Source: Colletotrichum lupini (Eukaryota > Ascomycota > Sordariomycetes > Glomerellales > Glomerellaceae). From it: DNA of 64,000 nucleotides. Shown one piece after another: positions 50,321-64,000 of the stretch; positions within the stretch are counted from its first letter, which is position 1; every line of letters begins with the position of its first letter. Made by a program: the position numbers and the translations under genes. The notes below the pieces were generated by a model. That model was given only the letters and a program-made list of their open reading frames with translations. It ran no database searches and was not told where the DNA came from. The stretch is taken from the NCBI RefSeq assembly GCF_023278565.1, contig NC_064672.1:3038001-3102000 (forward strand), written 5' to 3'.

Positions 50321-53300
50321 CCCTATTGGAACTGGAATCACCAGCCATTGCCTCCTATCCCGTTCATCAAATCAAGCTCTTTCCCAAGGTTCTTGGGCAG
50401 AAAATAGCTAATTACGGGCAGCCACCAAACCAGAGGGAAAGAACCCAAGAAGAAAACACACAGGTCTGCCAACGGGTGCTTCCTTGGAAGATAACTGGTC
50501 TAGTGGGTCCGTCATCCCTGCACCATTGAAGTATCGATACTCGGCTTACTCACTCTTTTCGACGTACCGATCATTCATCTGTCCTACCTTACCTTAGTAT
50601 TCAATAAGGCACTCATGACAGATGGACCGACAGGACAGTCCTGAATCCACTACAGTTTCGAGCAAAACAACACCACCTCACTCATCAACACATTGCAATC
50701 TCCAGCTAAACTACAATTCACACTTCTCGGGCTTCTGTATATAGAGATGTTCTTTGATATACCTCCATACATTTAGCAGTAGCAGCTGGCTATCTACCTT
50801 GGTGCACCCGGCCACAGCCAGTGGCCCAACCAGTGCGGTCCGGATAGTCGCATCGTCAACATCCACGATAAAGTCGCGCGGATGTACAACAGTAAAGGTA
50901 CAGGTACATGAAAATGTACGTGCCCTGGCAAGATGTGGGGAGTCCTGCACCGATACGTGCCCCATTACATCACACGGCGTGGCTGCCGCTGGCCCCCAAG
51001 CTCCACACTCGCGGCATCCACTCAAATCTGCCTCTCCGTCTTCGTTAAACCCGTCTATCCTCGATTAATTGCTTCTGGAATCCCCTCCGTCTCGAACTCG
51101 TCCGTTTCTGCAAAGGTTGCTGGCCCTGGTCCGCCGCACAGGCAGACGGACATTCACTCATCGCATCTCAATTGTTGGTGCGAATCTGCATCTGAGCACG
51201 CAACCAATTCTCTTCCCAGCCTCTATATTCTATCCCGGGATCCACCCCCAGACAACGCCGCAGTCCGCACCGCATCGCATAGTGCCCCTGGTAAAGACGC
51301 GGCGGCTCACGGTTCGCGGACCTGGGAATCTCGGAGCCAGAAAGGCTGTGAGGCTCCGTCGGATACTGTCCGCCGTTTCAATGGCAACTCCACGTCTCCC
51401 GTAACGGAACCCACCCGGCCGCTCACAAGGCCGGGTTTCCCATCCCTGAACAGGTCCTTTTCCTTCGCCTCGCACACATGAGCCGCTACAGGACAACCAC
51501 TAGTCGGCCTTGTTTTGACATATCGAACGCTCCCCGGACCATGGTGCCTCCGTTCAACCTCCAAGGCAGCGGCAAGCTCATGACTCTCTGCGCTCTCTAA
51601 CCACCACCACAAACACCACCATCGTATGCGTACCCAAGTTGTAACGCGTTGGAGGTTGGCGGGACGTCCTAAACACGACACGGGACACGGATTCCCGCAC
51701 CTCGACCCAGTATCTAGACGGAACTACCCAGGCAATCCGGCCCGATTTTAGATACCACGCGGCCATCAAAAACTTCAGACTCGTGGTACACAACGTTTAG
51801 ATCGACCATCGTGCTCATGGCAAAACCCCCTGCCCTCCCCCGAACTCCGGAACAGGCCGCAAACAAACCAACAAAGGCAGCCAGGGCAGATCCCAATGCG
51901 CCGCGCTGCCGTCAACTCTAACCTGGTTTGCCCACAAAAAATTCAAAACGGCACGATGCAAGGTCGCACACAAATACAACGTCGTTGCAGCAAATTCTCG
52001 ACTAAGGCGGCATCCAGGGCGATCATGTTCCAACAAAAGACGTGGAAGGAAAGTTGATTTGCCAGGCACAGTATACTATCATGCAGCAAGTTGAGACTCT
52101 GATCGAGTCACGGATATGTCACAATTACGAAGCATCCGTTGACTCCATCAGGTACGCGTACAATACCTCGGACCGCGCATGTCTATCACTTGTCTGGTCT
52201 GCGCTCTGGTGACCGCCGCTATTGTTCGACTCAGGTGGTCAGAATCGAATTGTCACACGCTCGTCCGCGTCGGACTCCAGCACTCGTTCCCACTGCAAAG
52301 CTACAATTCACGACAAGCTAGCATGGCAAGGTATGCTGGGCCATCTTTTGATTTGAAGGTGGTCAACTGACAGAGTCCCGCCCCGGCTCCCCGCACTGTA
52401 ATGGACCTGGTTTTTTTAATGATTGGGCGACGCTATTTGGTTGTCGCGATTTAAGGCTACACTCAGTTGACGACTGCGATCTGATGAACTCCACCACACC
52501 AGGGCAAGAAATTGGGATATGCCCTGGGAAACGGTGAGTTGGAACGACGACGCGGTGATGTCTGCAGCCTTGCTTTGCAGAATTTTCCCGCCCCTTCGAC
52601 CTGTACCCAGCAATTTGGTATTACGCCGGGATTCACTTTTACTCTATTTGCTCATATTGACGAGCTGATGAGCGAAAACAGGCCGTTTCTTGCCCAGTTC
52701 CCATTTACCCCAATCGTGGAACGACGACCAGCCAAATGGAATGACTGATTAACTCACTTCTGGCATCTCAGACCTCACTAATGCGCGGTATACGGGGCAT
52801 AACAAGCTTGTCAAGCCATATCGGTGAACGCCATAGGCTTAGTTACGACGGGGACGTGATCATTAGTGGGCTAGCTAGATGGCACCTGTTCCAGAAAAGA
52901 ATGTGGCCATCCCATTCTGGCTCTGCAGCCGGAGCGGGTGTCACGCCGCCAGGGCGCCGGTTATTCACTAACCTCCACTGCTAAACAAGACGCGATAACT
53001 TCGGACGTGGCTGGCCACTGGACTCCTCGAAAGGGGGACGGCGATGCTGCCGCGGCAGGGTTTCCGTCCACGTTTGATTGGCGGCTGGGCCACAGCTCAG
53101 GCGGGCTTGTTTCCATTTAGTGTTTGTCTGTCTGGCATTTGCGCCAAATGCTCCCTTCCTTCCCCTTTCCCCCTTTTAGTTTCCTCTTGCAAGTTTCAAT
53201 AGCAAGCAACCACTCACTTGGTCATTGACACGAACGGAAGGTGTGCTCGCTATTCCCAACACTCGTGGATAGCACAGCTAGTCACGCGACCCGCCCTACT

Positions 53301-56300
53301 TCCTTCTCTCCATGAAATCGATAGCAAAGGCAAGAGGCTCTACGCTGACGGCATGGTGCAACATCGAAACTTCTTGCCTTACTCAGAAACGCACACTCTA
53401 CCTTACCAACTCGTCACTTCATAGGAGAGACAGCGAGGGGTGATGGGCGAAGTTACTTGCTACACTACAGACACAGCCAACGCCTTTTTCTCGACCCTGA
53501 ATCCAGGTTGGACCCCTTATTTGTGCCTACATGTATACAGAGAACAAGACAACATCCTACAGCATCAAGACAAACTCATCGAGCTAACGGACGCTGCTCC
53601 GGATACAAGGGAGAGCTTCAGGTACTTGGATGAGGTACTCCGTACGGCAGAGCCAATTTCAATCACATCGCGCTGTCAGCAACCCACAAACCCCAGCGAA
53701 GACCAGAATGCGGTTTGAAAGGAGAGTCAACTCTTATTGAGCCTAGCTCACGGCTTGCGCAGACGCTCCGCTCCACAGGCCACAGGGCAGACTGGTCCTT
53801 TTCGACAACGCATGACCTTTCAGACCCCTGAAGCTTGTCTCTCTCACGCTAAATGAGGATAAAATGACGTCAACATACATCGTAGCTTTCTCGATGGCGC
53901 CCTAACTGCAATGGGAATCCTGGCCCTGGAAGGCTGGGGAATGGGAACCCCCTCCCAGTCCCAGAGGCGCAAATGTACCACTGTACCAACAACCTAAGGT
54001 ACCGCAGTACAGGCACCACAGGACATCGCATTGCGGCGGATTGCTGCATTTCTCCATCATTCGAGCCTCCTTTTCGCAGTACCCTACGTAGTATACGAAT
54101 TCCCTTTGACACCTGGGCTACTTATCATCTTGGCTCGTAATTGGCCAACTACACAACCGATGCAGTCAAAATCAAATGCGAGCTTGGCCTCACTCCCCAA
54201 TCACATTGGTTCCACAAACCGATTTCCGGGAGACCATCGTCCCAACATAACCATCACCGCGGACCTGATAGCTTTTTCTGCCCAGCGCTTGAGCGCCTTG
54301 AAAACAGGCCATCGAGCCCCAGGCCCTATCTCGCCTGTTCCAACACTACTGTACTCCGTACCAAGGTCATCTCCTCCCAGCTAGACACTGATTGAGACGG
54401 CAAGATCTGTCAGTCGTGACTATTGTGGTAGGTACTTCGTGAGACTATCACGAGATTGACAGCGCTCTAGAAGCCTTCCTCTTCCGTCCAACCCAGCCAT
54501 GCGCGTTTCCGCCGCTATTGGACCCCGGTGCGGACTTCTCAGCATACGACCAAGCCAATCATCAAGGACACGGCGCGACAACGCAGTTTTCTTACCTATC
54601 CGCATTAGTTGGCATGCAGGAGTCCGATATTTGCCAGCCACGACGGCGCTCGTGCTATATCTAAAAGGTAGGTTGCGGCAGGCACGCATGCACATTACAC
54701 ACACATCATCTATACCCCGCTACACGCAGCTCCCGTCTCCCGTCGCCCGTCTCCCGCCTTCAGCGTGCCACGCGGGCATCTTTCTCCGGCTTTAGTCATC
54801 ATAGACCGTCCGTATACTACAGTGAACGCCAGCCCAAATATCTGCGACCAATCGTTCAGACGGACGTGGGGAGCACGCCCGTCATTCCAGCCTGAACTTG
54901 GGATGAACTGAGACGGAAGCCACCAAGTGGCGTACGAGATCTGAATTTCGGGAAGGGGAAAACGAGTTCAACTTGTCTTGCAACACGTTCCCGAGACCGC
55001 TGAACGGCGGAAGCAGCGGGGAGGCCGATATCTCGTTGCGAAACCCGCAGCGTTTGCCTTGATCTTCACTGAGACTTTCTTGTTCCTGTCCGCATGCCAA
55101 GATTTTGCCATGTCAAGATTCGAGGCCCGGAACCGACAAGACGGCAGCATCGGCACCAGGAAATGTTTGAAAGCTGATCCCCGTTTTCACGCAAGCCACA
55201 AATTCCAGCCACCCAGTGTGGCTAGATTTTACGTCTCAGCCACGAACACTCTAGACCTCAGCACATCGCGAGCTTCACTTTGGAAATCTGTCTACCTACC
55301 GTACTAACGCCTTGGCGGATCCCTTGTCCTCGAAAACCGAAGTTCAAATCCACAGGCAGTGGTTCCCAGGCGTCCGACTGGTGTTGGCGGGCTTATGAGA
55401 TGGGGCACACCGCGTGGCGCATGCCCAAGTCCATAGCTCCTCGACATTTCGCCCTCCTTTAAGCGTGGCGGCGATGGCTGATGGCACATTGACCAACCAA
55501 TCAATCAGAATGCGCTGAAATTTCCTTCTGTTGCCCCGAAAGCCTCAAACGTGTCCCGAGTTGATGGATGGGGGCCCGGGAAAGGAGTTTTGCAGTTCTT
55601 GCTGGCTAACGCTTTGTGGACAAGTTCCAGCCGCCCCCGGACGTTAGCGTCGACAGACGAAAGCTGAGACGGCAGATGAAAGTCGTTTCTCTGCTTTTTC
55701 AAGACCTACAGAGTACGTACGGAGTACATGGACGTTTATCGTCGATCTTGATGAAAGTACCAATTGGTTTCCACTTTGCATTTCGCCGGAGACAGTTCCA
55801 ATCCCTTAGCCTGAGAGGCTGGCTAGTTGCCCCCGATCATGTTCGATTAAGTTTCTGGTCTCGAATCCCAGCTGTCTGGTCGCGTCTCCTGGACTTTGTT
55901 TGTGTCACTGGTAGACTCGGCCGAGCAGGAGGTGCTTTGATGGACCCCTCGCGAGAGGCTTGTTGTTTTTGAGATTGACCCGGGCTCTGCCAATGTCGTA
56001 GGACCGACTACTCTGCCTTCCGCCTCGTCCTGACCCAGTAATGATCCATGGCAAATATGACCGTAGTTGACATGAATTCCTTCGTACATATTAAGAGCCA
56101 ACGTCAGGAGCAGGCTCCGGACCACCCTTACACACAGGCCCACTGCAAGATAGTCTTGCCTCATCTATCCACTTCTCGAGTCCTGGTACGGATAAAGGGG
56201 GGTTTCCTTCTCGAGTCTTGACGGGTAATGCTCAGCCGTAGCGCCAGGATTGCAAACTGACAGATCCTGTCCATGATAATATGTATGATCCTCCTCTAGT

Positions 56301-59300
56301 GCCAGTTGAGAACCGGTTTCCTGATAACCAGGGCAGACGGCCTAGCTGTTGCGGAATATCTACAGCAATACTCCTTGGACTAGAGCTGCCTCCTGTATTC
56401 GATGGCAGAAATAAGCCCATAGAAATTTTTACATCGTGCTCGGTGTTCACTGCGCCGCGGCGTTCCAGCCATCCACCCAAACAACATTTCCACTGAACCG
56501 GCGAGGAACGCCCCACTGGGCCCGATATCAGACTGGCAAAAATGCAAAACAAAACATACAACACCAGGTATTCGCTGGTCGTCACCGACCCAACTACTAA
56601 TCCGGCCCTCATCGGCTTATCTATGGGAGAGCGGACGGGATCCTGAGTTTTCCAATGGGTATGGTCGTATGTGCTCGTTCGACGATGCAGAGTTGCTCAT
56701 ATCGTGACTGCAAAATCTCGTGATGCTGGTGTTGCGGCTCTACCATCCATCCCCCACAATGGATTCAGAGAGCCTTTTCAATGAAACCAACTATGTTACT
56801 GGTGTAGAAGTCCTCAACTTCAAGATCTTAGTCTTTGTGGTTTATCTATGGTGTGGTGTTTTGGCGATGTCAATTCCTCGCATTCTCAGCCTCATTTGTT
56901 TTCCCCGCCCTGAGTTCGAGATGACCTAGTCAATAATGAAATGAACACACGTTACACATTCCATCCGAATGGTTAGCATAAGCTCTATTATAGTCGTCCT
57001 TTTTGTTGAATGACAAGCCCATTAATCTTTAGCTGCTATGTGCTATTCAACAGGAATCCACATTTCGTAGTACATCTCTACTACACTACTACTTGAGCAG
57101 CACGGGGACATATAATCGCACGGAACACCACACGCGAAACCAATCCAATATCATCTCAGGTAATCGGATATTTTCAAGCTGCTTTGCTTTATTGACATGA
57201 TACCTGGATCATGTTCCACACTCCCGGATTGCTGTGCGCATAAAAAAAACGACCTCTTAGGATGGAAGGAGATGAATTGTGTTTACGAGATGTTGCGATA
57301 AGTATCAGTCAGAGTCTCGACTTTATGATCTCCGCTCCAGGTGATTGCAACTGTATAACAGGACGGCATCCTCTAGTAAATATCGATTTATTCTGGCCAT
57401 GTCATCGCAGCATCAGAGAGGCTCCGGTAGAAAGCTTATGATAAGTCAGCAAATCTCGACCTCTTTGAAACACACGGAAGATCGAATCATGGAAACGTGA
57501 GTACACCTACTCAGGAGGAGTCAACAGCGAACATGCAACCAAAAGCCTCCTCTCGGTTGGCTCTGGTGAAGAAGGGGTTGAGGGAAAACCCGGTTCAAGA
57601 GGGATAACATCTTTGCCAGGTTATAGGGTCCAATGGCTGTTCGAATACGAGATTTGTCATGGCGAACTTCGCAAAGGCATGAACCTCTTGTCTGTTTTCC
57701 CTCGTGATACACCTTGCTACCTATGCGGGACCAACCAAACAGCCTCAAAGAGGGCTCCTGCCAGAGTGGTGTTCATCAACGTAGTACTCTCATACCAGCA
57801 ATCTAGTGTCATTGGGAGACATAATTCCTCTCCATAGATGACGTGCTCTGCAACACAGATCAAGTGATGCACAGGAAAGTGATAAAGCCAATACTCTAAC
57901 ATGTTGACTTCCTCAAAAGATACATGAAAGTGATGTTCCAAGTGTGTATAGAGAAAAAGTAGCTTCGACCGAGTGATATGCCCAGGACAACGGCAAAGAG
58001 GAGTCACTTGGATATGTTTCTCCATAGCCTTCCCAATCACAGTCTTCGCCAACTCTCACGTGTCGCTTGACCGCCCTAGACCGGTTTTCACTTCTCGCCG
58101 CACCGATAGAAAGAATTGGGTACCTATATGAGAGGAGAATACGATCTGGTGCTGGAGTCTGGGGTCCATACGCCTCAGTCTCGAAGGAGTCCTGAGGGTC
58201 TTGCGGCGTGGATTTGTTAGATGGTGTTATATCAGTCAAGCACTCTCAATGATATATACAGTCATGAGTATTAGTATGCCGCCTCGTCTTTGGAGGGCAG
58301 GCAAGCTGCAGTCTCAACATGGCGCCTTAGCTAGTTATATATTTACCACTGTCGAAACCCACGGCGGCACTCACCATCTGAAGCAAAATCTCGTGAAGCC
58401 TGCATAACCTTGTATTTATTCCAGGAAGCTGTACGCGGGACTTCGCGGATCGTACGAAAGGAGCGACTAGCGTGACGGACGAGAAGGTTACATTACCAGT
58501 AGAGGAAAGACAGACTCGTTCGCTCGGGGAAGCAGCATTCGGCCTGAAGGATTTCAGTTACTCGGTGACCAAACGCGACCTTGAATGGCTTTAAATTACA
58601 TGGATGAAAGGGTAAGCCCGGAAACCATCAACGAGGACCTGACGTGGTTTTCCCAGCCGGCTCAGTGATATTGGAAATTGAGAAATGCGCTAAGCTGGAA
58701 TGAGGAAATACTCTGACGTGACAGCGTCTCGCCAAGGTGCAAAACAATCACTGAATAGGGCAGAGAACAGTTTCACGGGCTGCTCGCATGCTTTGTCCTT
58801 CAATCATCCAAGGCTGGGTCGCCTCGGAAGACCGGACGGCTAAGTTCCCCACTCTCATTGGACCGGCGCCGATCCGGATAGAACCGCGAAGCCGAACCCC
58901 CGGGAGCTCCGGGGTTCGGGTGTCCCCTGTCATACCCCACCATAGCTCCGCCAATGTACCTATTTCGACACTGGAGGATGCGGCATCGTGGATATCTCAC
59001 TACGATTATATATATGCAGCATGGTAAGCGATCTTCCCATCCCGAATGCAGTGCAGCAAATGAGCGTACTGATCAACGCAGCAGCAGAACGATATGACTG
59101 AGAGTGCTTGCCACTATCAAGTCAACTTCGAGAACTCAAGTTCATAATGAAAAGCACATTACAATGTCAAGTGACCCGGGAGTAGTCGTTGCGAGATTCC
59201 CCTCACTACATCTCCCAGGGGCGATGGCTTGGGCTGAATCAAACCCGTCTCTGCGGGGACTTGAAGGCTCATGGAATTATTTAAGGGAAAGTACTCGCAT

Positions 59301-59671
59301 GCGCCTGCACCAAGCTGAATGAAATCTGCCAAGCACTCAGTAATTAAAACAGGCTGTAAGGGCAATAGTAAGTTGCATGTGAAGCACCACCAACAAGGGT
59401 GTGCATTACACGCCTTCTGATTGGCTGTGGTCAAGGAGCTCCCAGGCCTAAAGTGCGAGGCTGCGATCTTTTCCTCATAGCCTTGTGGCGCCCACTTTCA
59501 CTTCTTCCAACTCACCTGTCCGATCACCCATTGATTTCCTACGCAAATAATCCGCGACCTGCTAGACGTCCCGCTGGGTATTTGCGACCGCTGAACTTAC
59601 GAAATCGAGCGACCGAAACCCGACGTACGAAGCAATACGAAGATCGGGGCCTCCGATCGACGTCATCCATC
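50321..59671. other. 9.4-kb gene-free stretch
   Basis: No supportable protein gene. Frames such as 50933-51481 plus are Ser/Pro-rich and have no domain. It holds the motif array CCTACCTTACCTTAG (50583-50597), TACGGAGTA-type motifs at 53636-53644, 54352-54360 and 55718-55726, an AT-richer part around 56.9-58.4 kb, and a 28-bp near-palindrome at 58892-58919. The last few hundred bases are the SSL1 promoter. Confidence 0.55.
58892..58919. promoter_or_regulatory. GC-rich 28-bp near-palindrome
   Basis: The arms CCGAACCCC (58892-58900) and GGGGTTCGG (58911-58919) are perfect inverse copies around CGGGAGCTCC, which itself contains the palindrome GGAGCTCC. Such CGG/CCG-ended inverted repeats are the kind bound by fungal Zn(II)2Cys6 regulators, but no binding factor is known here. 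It lies 753 bp upstream of the SSL1 start. Confidence 0.5.
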
Positions 59672-61172
59672 ATGGCCGACTCCGATGGCGAGTACCATGA
59701 CATGTCTGATGACGACTTGCAGGTGACCAACGGTAGAGGCGGCGATGCGAGAAAAGGTGGAAAGAAGGGGAAAGGCGGCAATTCCAAGGCGCGATGGGAG
59801 GAGGTCAAGCGAAGTTGGGAGCAAGTCACAGAGGGCGCTGACGGCAGTCTCGCGGTCGGGGCAAGCTTGGAGGCCGAGAAGAGGAGGAGGCTGCTGAGAG
59901 ACACAACGCCACTGCAGCGCGGCATTATCAGACATCTGGTGCTGGTGCTAGACATGTCATTCGCCATGACCGAGAAGGACATGCTCCCGAACCGCTATCG
60001 TGTAGCCTGGGCGTACGCGGCCGACTTCGTGAAGGAGTACTTCGAACAGAACCCAATCTCGCAGCTGGGCATCGTCGGCATGCGGGATGGCGTGGCTCTA
60101 CGAATCAGCGAGATGAGCGGCAATCCGACAGACCACCTGGAGAAGCTGAAAGAATTCGAGGGCCAAGATCCGTCAGGCAACCCAAGTTTGCAGAATGCGC
60201 TTGAGATGTGTCGCGGTGCCCTTTTGTACGTGATAACGCCATTCCCTAAGCTTTACAGACAGACACTGACTCTGACCCGACAGCCACGCACCTTCCCACG
60301 GCACACGAGAAGTCCTAATAGTATTTGGCGCCCTCCTCTCCTCCGACCCGGGCGACATCCATACCACAATAGACTCCCTCATATCCGATAAAATCCGCGT
60401 TACCATCGTCGGCCTCGCGGCGCAGGTCGCCATCTGCGGAGAACTATGCACCCGCACCAACGCCGGCGACGACACGCAGTACAGCGTCTGCATGAACGAT
60501 GCCCACTTCCGCGATCTCCTCCTCGCCGCCACGACCCCACCCGTTACCCGGACGGCCGCCCAGAGCACCGCTTCTCTGCTCATGATGGGCTTCCCCTCGC
60601 GCACTCTCGCGCAGGGCGAGACGACAGCCGTATGCGCCTGCCATAAAAAACCCGCCCGCGAAGGCTATCTCTGCACGCGATGCGCTACCCGCGTGTGTCG
60701 TCTGCCCATCGAGTGTCCCGCCTGTAGTTTGACGCTCATCCTCTCCACCCATCTCGCGCGCTCATACCACCATCTATTTCCGTTACGGAACTGGATCGAG
60801 GTCACCTGGGCCGCGGCCGCCAAGTCGAAAGCATGCTATTCGTGCCTCACCAACTTTCCGGAACCGCCCAAGGCCTCCAAGAAGAAGGACAAGGGCAAGG
60901 ACCAAGATGGCGTGGCTACGACGACAGGGCCCGTTGCCCCGACCCCGGTGAAAGCGGCAGAGCTGAAGGGGGTTAGTGAAAGCGGACGGTACGCCTGCAC
61001 GGTGTGTGATAATCACTTTTGCATCGACTGCGACGTCTACGCGCATGAGGTCATTCACAACTGCCCTGGATGCCAAAGTGACACCCGTGGGGCGGCGATG
61101 GAGGTGATTAACGAGACGAATGGGACGCATGAGCATCAAACCAATGGAACGGCTATGGTGGTGGACTCATGA
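59672..61172 (+). CDS. SSL1: TFIIH core subunit Ssl1/p44
   Basis: Two exons, 59672-60225 and 60284-61172 (58-nt intron, phase 2), give 480 residues, close to the 461 of budding yeast Ssl1. An acidic/basic N-terminus leads to the Ssl1-like von Willebrand A domain from about residue 85 (RHLVLVLDMSFAM, then QLGIVGMRDGVALRI). The intron falls just before HAPSHGTREVLIVFGAL. The C-terminus has a four-cysteine zinc motif (CHKKPAREGYLC, then CPAC), the LARSYHHLFPL block, and a RING-like C4 segment (YACTVCDNHFCIDC, then CPGC). It is part of the TFIIH core that stimulates the XPD/Rad3 helicase in transcription initiation and nucleotide excision repair. The start is the first ATG giving the conserved acidic N-terminus; an upstream in-frame extension from 59399 is not protein-like. 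It converges with the HPD gene. Confidence 0.96.
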
Positions 61173-61551
61173 CACTAACAGATATATGGGAAACGGAATA
61201 TAGGATGGTGGATCTTGGAGGAAGCGTGGAGCTCCCATAGAAGAGAGAGAGAGAGGAAGTAGCGCTCTGGCTAGAGTTGGCCAACACTCGGCAGTTTGCA
61301 TTTGGACAAACGGATGGCAGCATCAACGGAGCACAGGAATTGGAGAAAAGAGTTCATCGGCGCAAGAGGTCCAGGTAAGGACCATGTTTTTAAATATACC
61401 TATCGTACCCTGCAGAACCCCCTCAATAAGAAGTTGGCTGGCTGAGAGATGAGCATCATGGCCTCACGTTCGACACCATCACGAGTGCGGATACGAACAA
61501 TTGTGTGATACTGACATGAGGTTTAATTTGGTTTAACTACCTGTTTCTGCT
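61173..61551. other. shared 3' flank of SSL1 and HPD genes
   Basis: The gap between two convergent stop codons holds 3' untranslated sequence. No gene is seen. Confidence 0.6.
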
Positions 61552-62814
<1,263 letters not shown>

Positions 62815-63910
62815 TCAGAAGTTTTCGGGGGTGACAGGACTAGGGTCAAGGAGTATGAGCGTGTGTAAGTGCGTTGTGATTCTCTGATAAGAGGCAGATT
62901 GAGTCGATGGTTAAATCTAGTGAGATTGTAAACGTTGCTCGTTGAGGAAAAGGGGGGGGAACTGTCCGTGTTATGTACGTTGTACCGTCTATCCTTATAT
63001 GTACCAAGACACTGACACTGTATTATCATATATGAACCTTATTCAACGACGGACTTCCGCCTTTGGAGGACAAGGACTTGAGTAATCCTGCATTCCACGC
63101 CCGCAGATTGGTGGCTCCCCGTCGCCGCATCTAACGCTTGTCACTGGCCAACCTTCCCTCCCGGGCGGGGGTAGTCTCTAGATCCTGTCTCTGTCCACAG
63201 TCCTTGCGCATAGGCAATTCGTGACGGGACGGGCGCCATCCTAGAATGGCTTCGATACCTGGCAGTAGCGTCCCGAAGTAGAAGGAGAGGTTGGCAGCGG
63301 TAAAGCGTAGAGCCGGCGGTACAGCGTTGAGGTGAGATGCCAATCGCAAGCGGAAAGGCGCCGGCCGAGTGTGATGGCCGCGGTGAGCCGCGATAAGCCG
63401 CCGCTGGCCGGCCCATGTGCGGCGCGGCTTTGACGGGTTCCCCACCCATGCTTCGGATGCTCCAGGCTATGCCCGCCATCCCGCGCAGCACCCGCCCAGA
63501 TTCAACCTGGAATACAAAGAACAGGAGGGCACAGGCGACCAAGCCGCTGTTTCCGTTCATCCTGGGGAACGTCTGGGCTCCCTGCTTGTGGGATGGGTGG
63601 GGTACCCACCATGACGGCATGTGCCTTATCTCATCGCCTCTGAAACCCTTTCGTAGCCGTCGCAGTGCGGAATGTGAGCATCTGCTGCTTGGCCCCCCGC
63701 TGAAGCCGCTCGAAAGTGTTGCGTCTGATAAAGGTTGCCGTGCTGCCAGCCAGTCCTGGCGGTGTTTGTCACTTTGGAGATCGGAAAAAAGCGTAGTCGG
63801 TCCATCATCACGCATCGCAAAAAAGTTCGATTTATCTCGAATCTGTTCCTTCGACAAAGAACATCAGTATTCTTCCCAAAGTTATTCAATCTCCAATTCA
63901 ACACTGCAAG
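62815..63910. promoter_or_regulatory. divergent promoter region of HPD and the terminal gene
   Basis: The two flanking genes diverge, so both promoters lie here. Frames on both strands at 63131-63954 overlap each other and show no domain; they are judged to be chance. Confidence 0.5.
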
Positions 63911-64000
63911 ATGGCTTCTGTGGACCTGACTCGACGAGACGTAAACGTACTTGACAAGATCAAGGACCCCGAATCCGATCCTTCGGCGAACGTCCTCCTC
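63911..64000 (+). CDS. partial gene at the window edge, unrecognised
   Basis: The first 30 codons are open to the edge of the window. The peptide begins MASVDLTRRDVNVLDKIKDP and continues with an acidic/polar run. It is hydrophilic with helix-forming residues and lacks a signal peptide. The upstream bases AAG before the ATG give a good fungal start context, and the third positions are C-rich. The family cannot be told from this much sequence. Confidence 0.6.
   Translation, partial: MASVDLTRRDVNVLDKIKDPESDPSANVLL

Noticed and set aside
59399..59671. N-terminal extension of SSL1 from an earlier in-frame ATG
   Set aside because: The extension is not protein-like and precedes the conserved acidic start MADSDGEYHDMSDDD. 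The promoter is expected there.

Overview
The window looks like nuclear DNA of a filamentous ascomycete (Pezizomycotina, probably a Sordariomycete). The evidence is the type of genes, short introns of about 45-90 nt with GTAAG/GTACG donors and CAG/TAG acceptors, C-rich third codon positions, long pyrimidine-rich leaders, and wide intergenic spaces. I see no bacterial features, CRISPR array, rRNA or confident tRNA. Only ten genes can be supported in 64 kb, and one of them is cut by the right edge.

Left part (1-31 kb). This is mostly gene-poor. Two real genes stand out: a small Ecl1-family zinc-binding protein (7.7-8.2 kb) behind a long CT-rich leader, and a secreted astacin-type metalloprotease of three exons (26.2-27.6 kb). 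Between them, about 18 kb holds no convincing gene but contains a 344-bp TA-flanked inverted-repeat element (12,774-13,117), which looks like a Tc1/mariner-type MITE. The first 5 kb carries worn coding-like scraps. A possible RNA polymerase III unit (A box, B box and T-run) lies at about 30.0-30.1 kb.

Central housekeeping block (31-49 kb). In order: a histidine phosphatase/phosphoglycerate mutase-family protein (-), a PRKRIP1/DUF1168-like splicing-associated protein (+), CCT3, the gamma subunit of the cytosolic chaperonin (-, six exons), an unrecognised 598-residue five-exon protein (-), and a 2056-residue hybrid histidine kinase (-). The kinase has an N-terminal GAF-like region, two PAS domains, the kinase core, a degenerate receiver and a canonical receiver.

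Right part (49-64 kb). About 9.4 kb without a supportable gene follows the kinase promoter and includes a striking 28-bp near-palindrome at 58.9 kb. Then come SSL1, the p44 subunit of TFIIH (+, two exons), converging on a single-exon 4-hydroxyphenylpyruvate dioxygenase gene (-), and the first 30 codons of an unidentified gene (+) at the edge.

The genes do not form a pathway or a biosynthetic cluster. Most are conserved eukaryotic housekeeping genes. The accessory-looking parts are the astacin protease in its gene-poor setting, the unrecognised protein, the MITE, the Pol III-like unit, and two short dispersed motif families (TACGGAGTA and AAGGTAAGGT). Exon limits were worked out by eye from reading-frame continuity, splice sites and family conservation, and have no transcript support.
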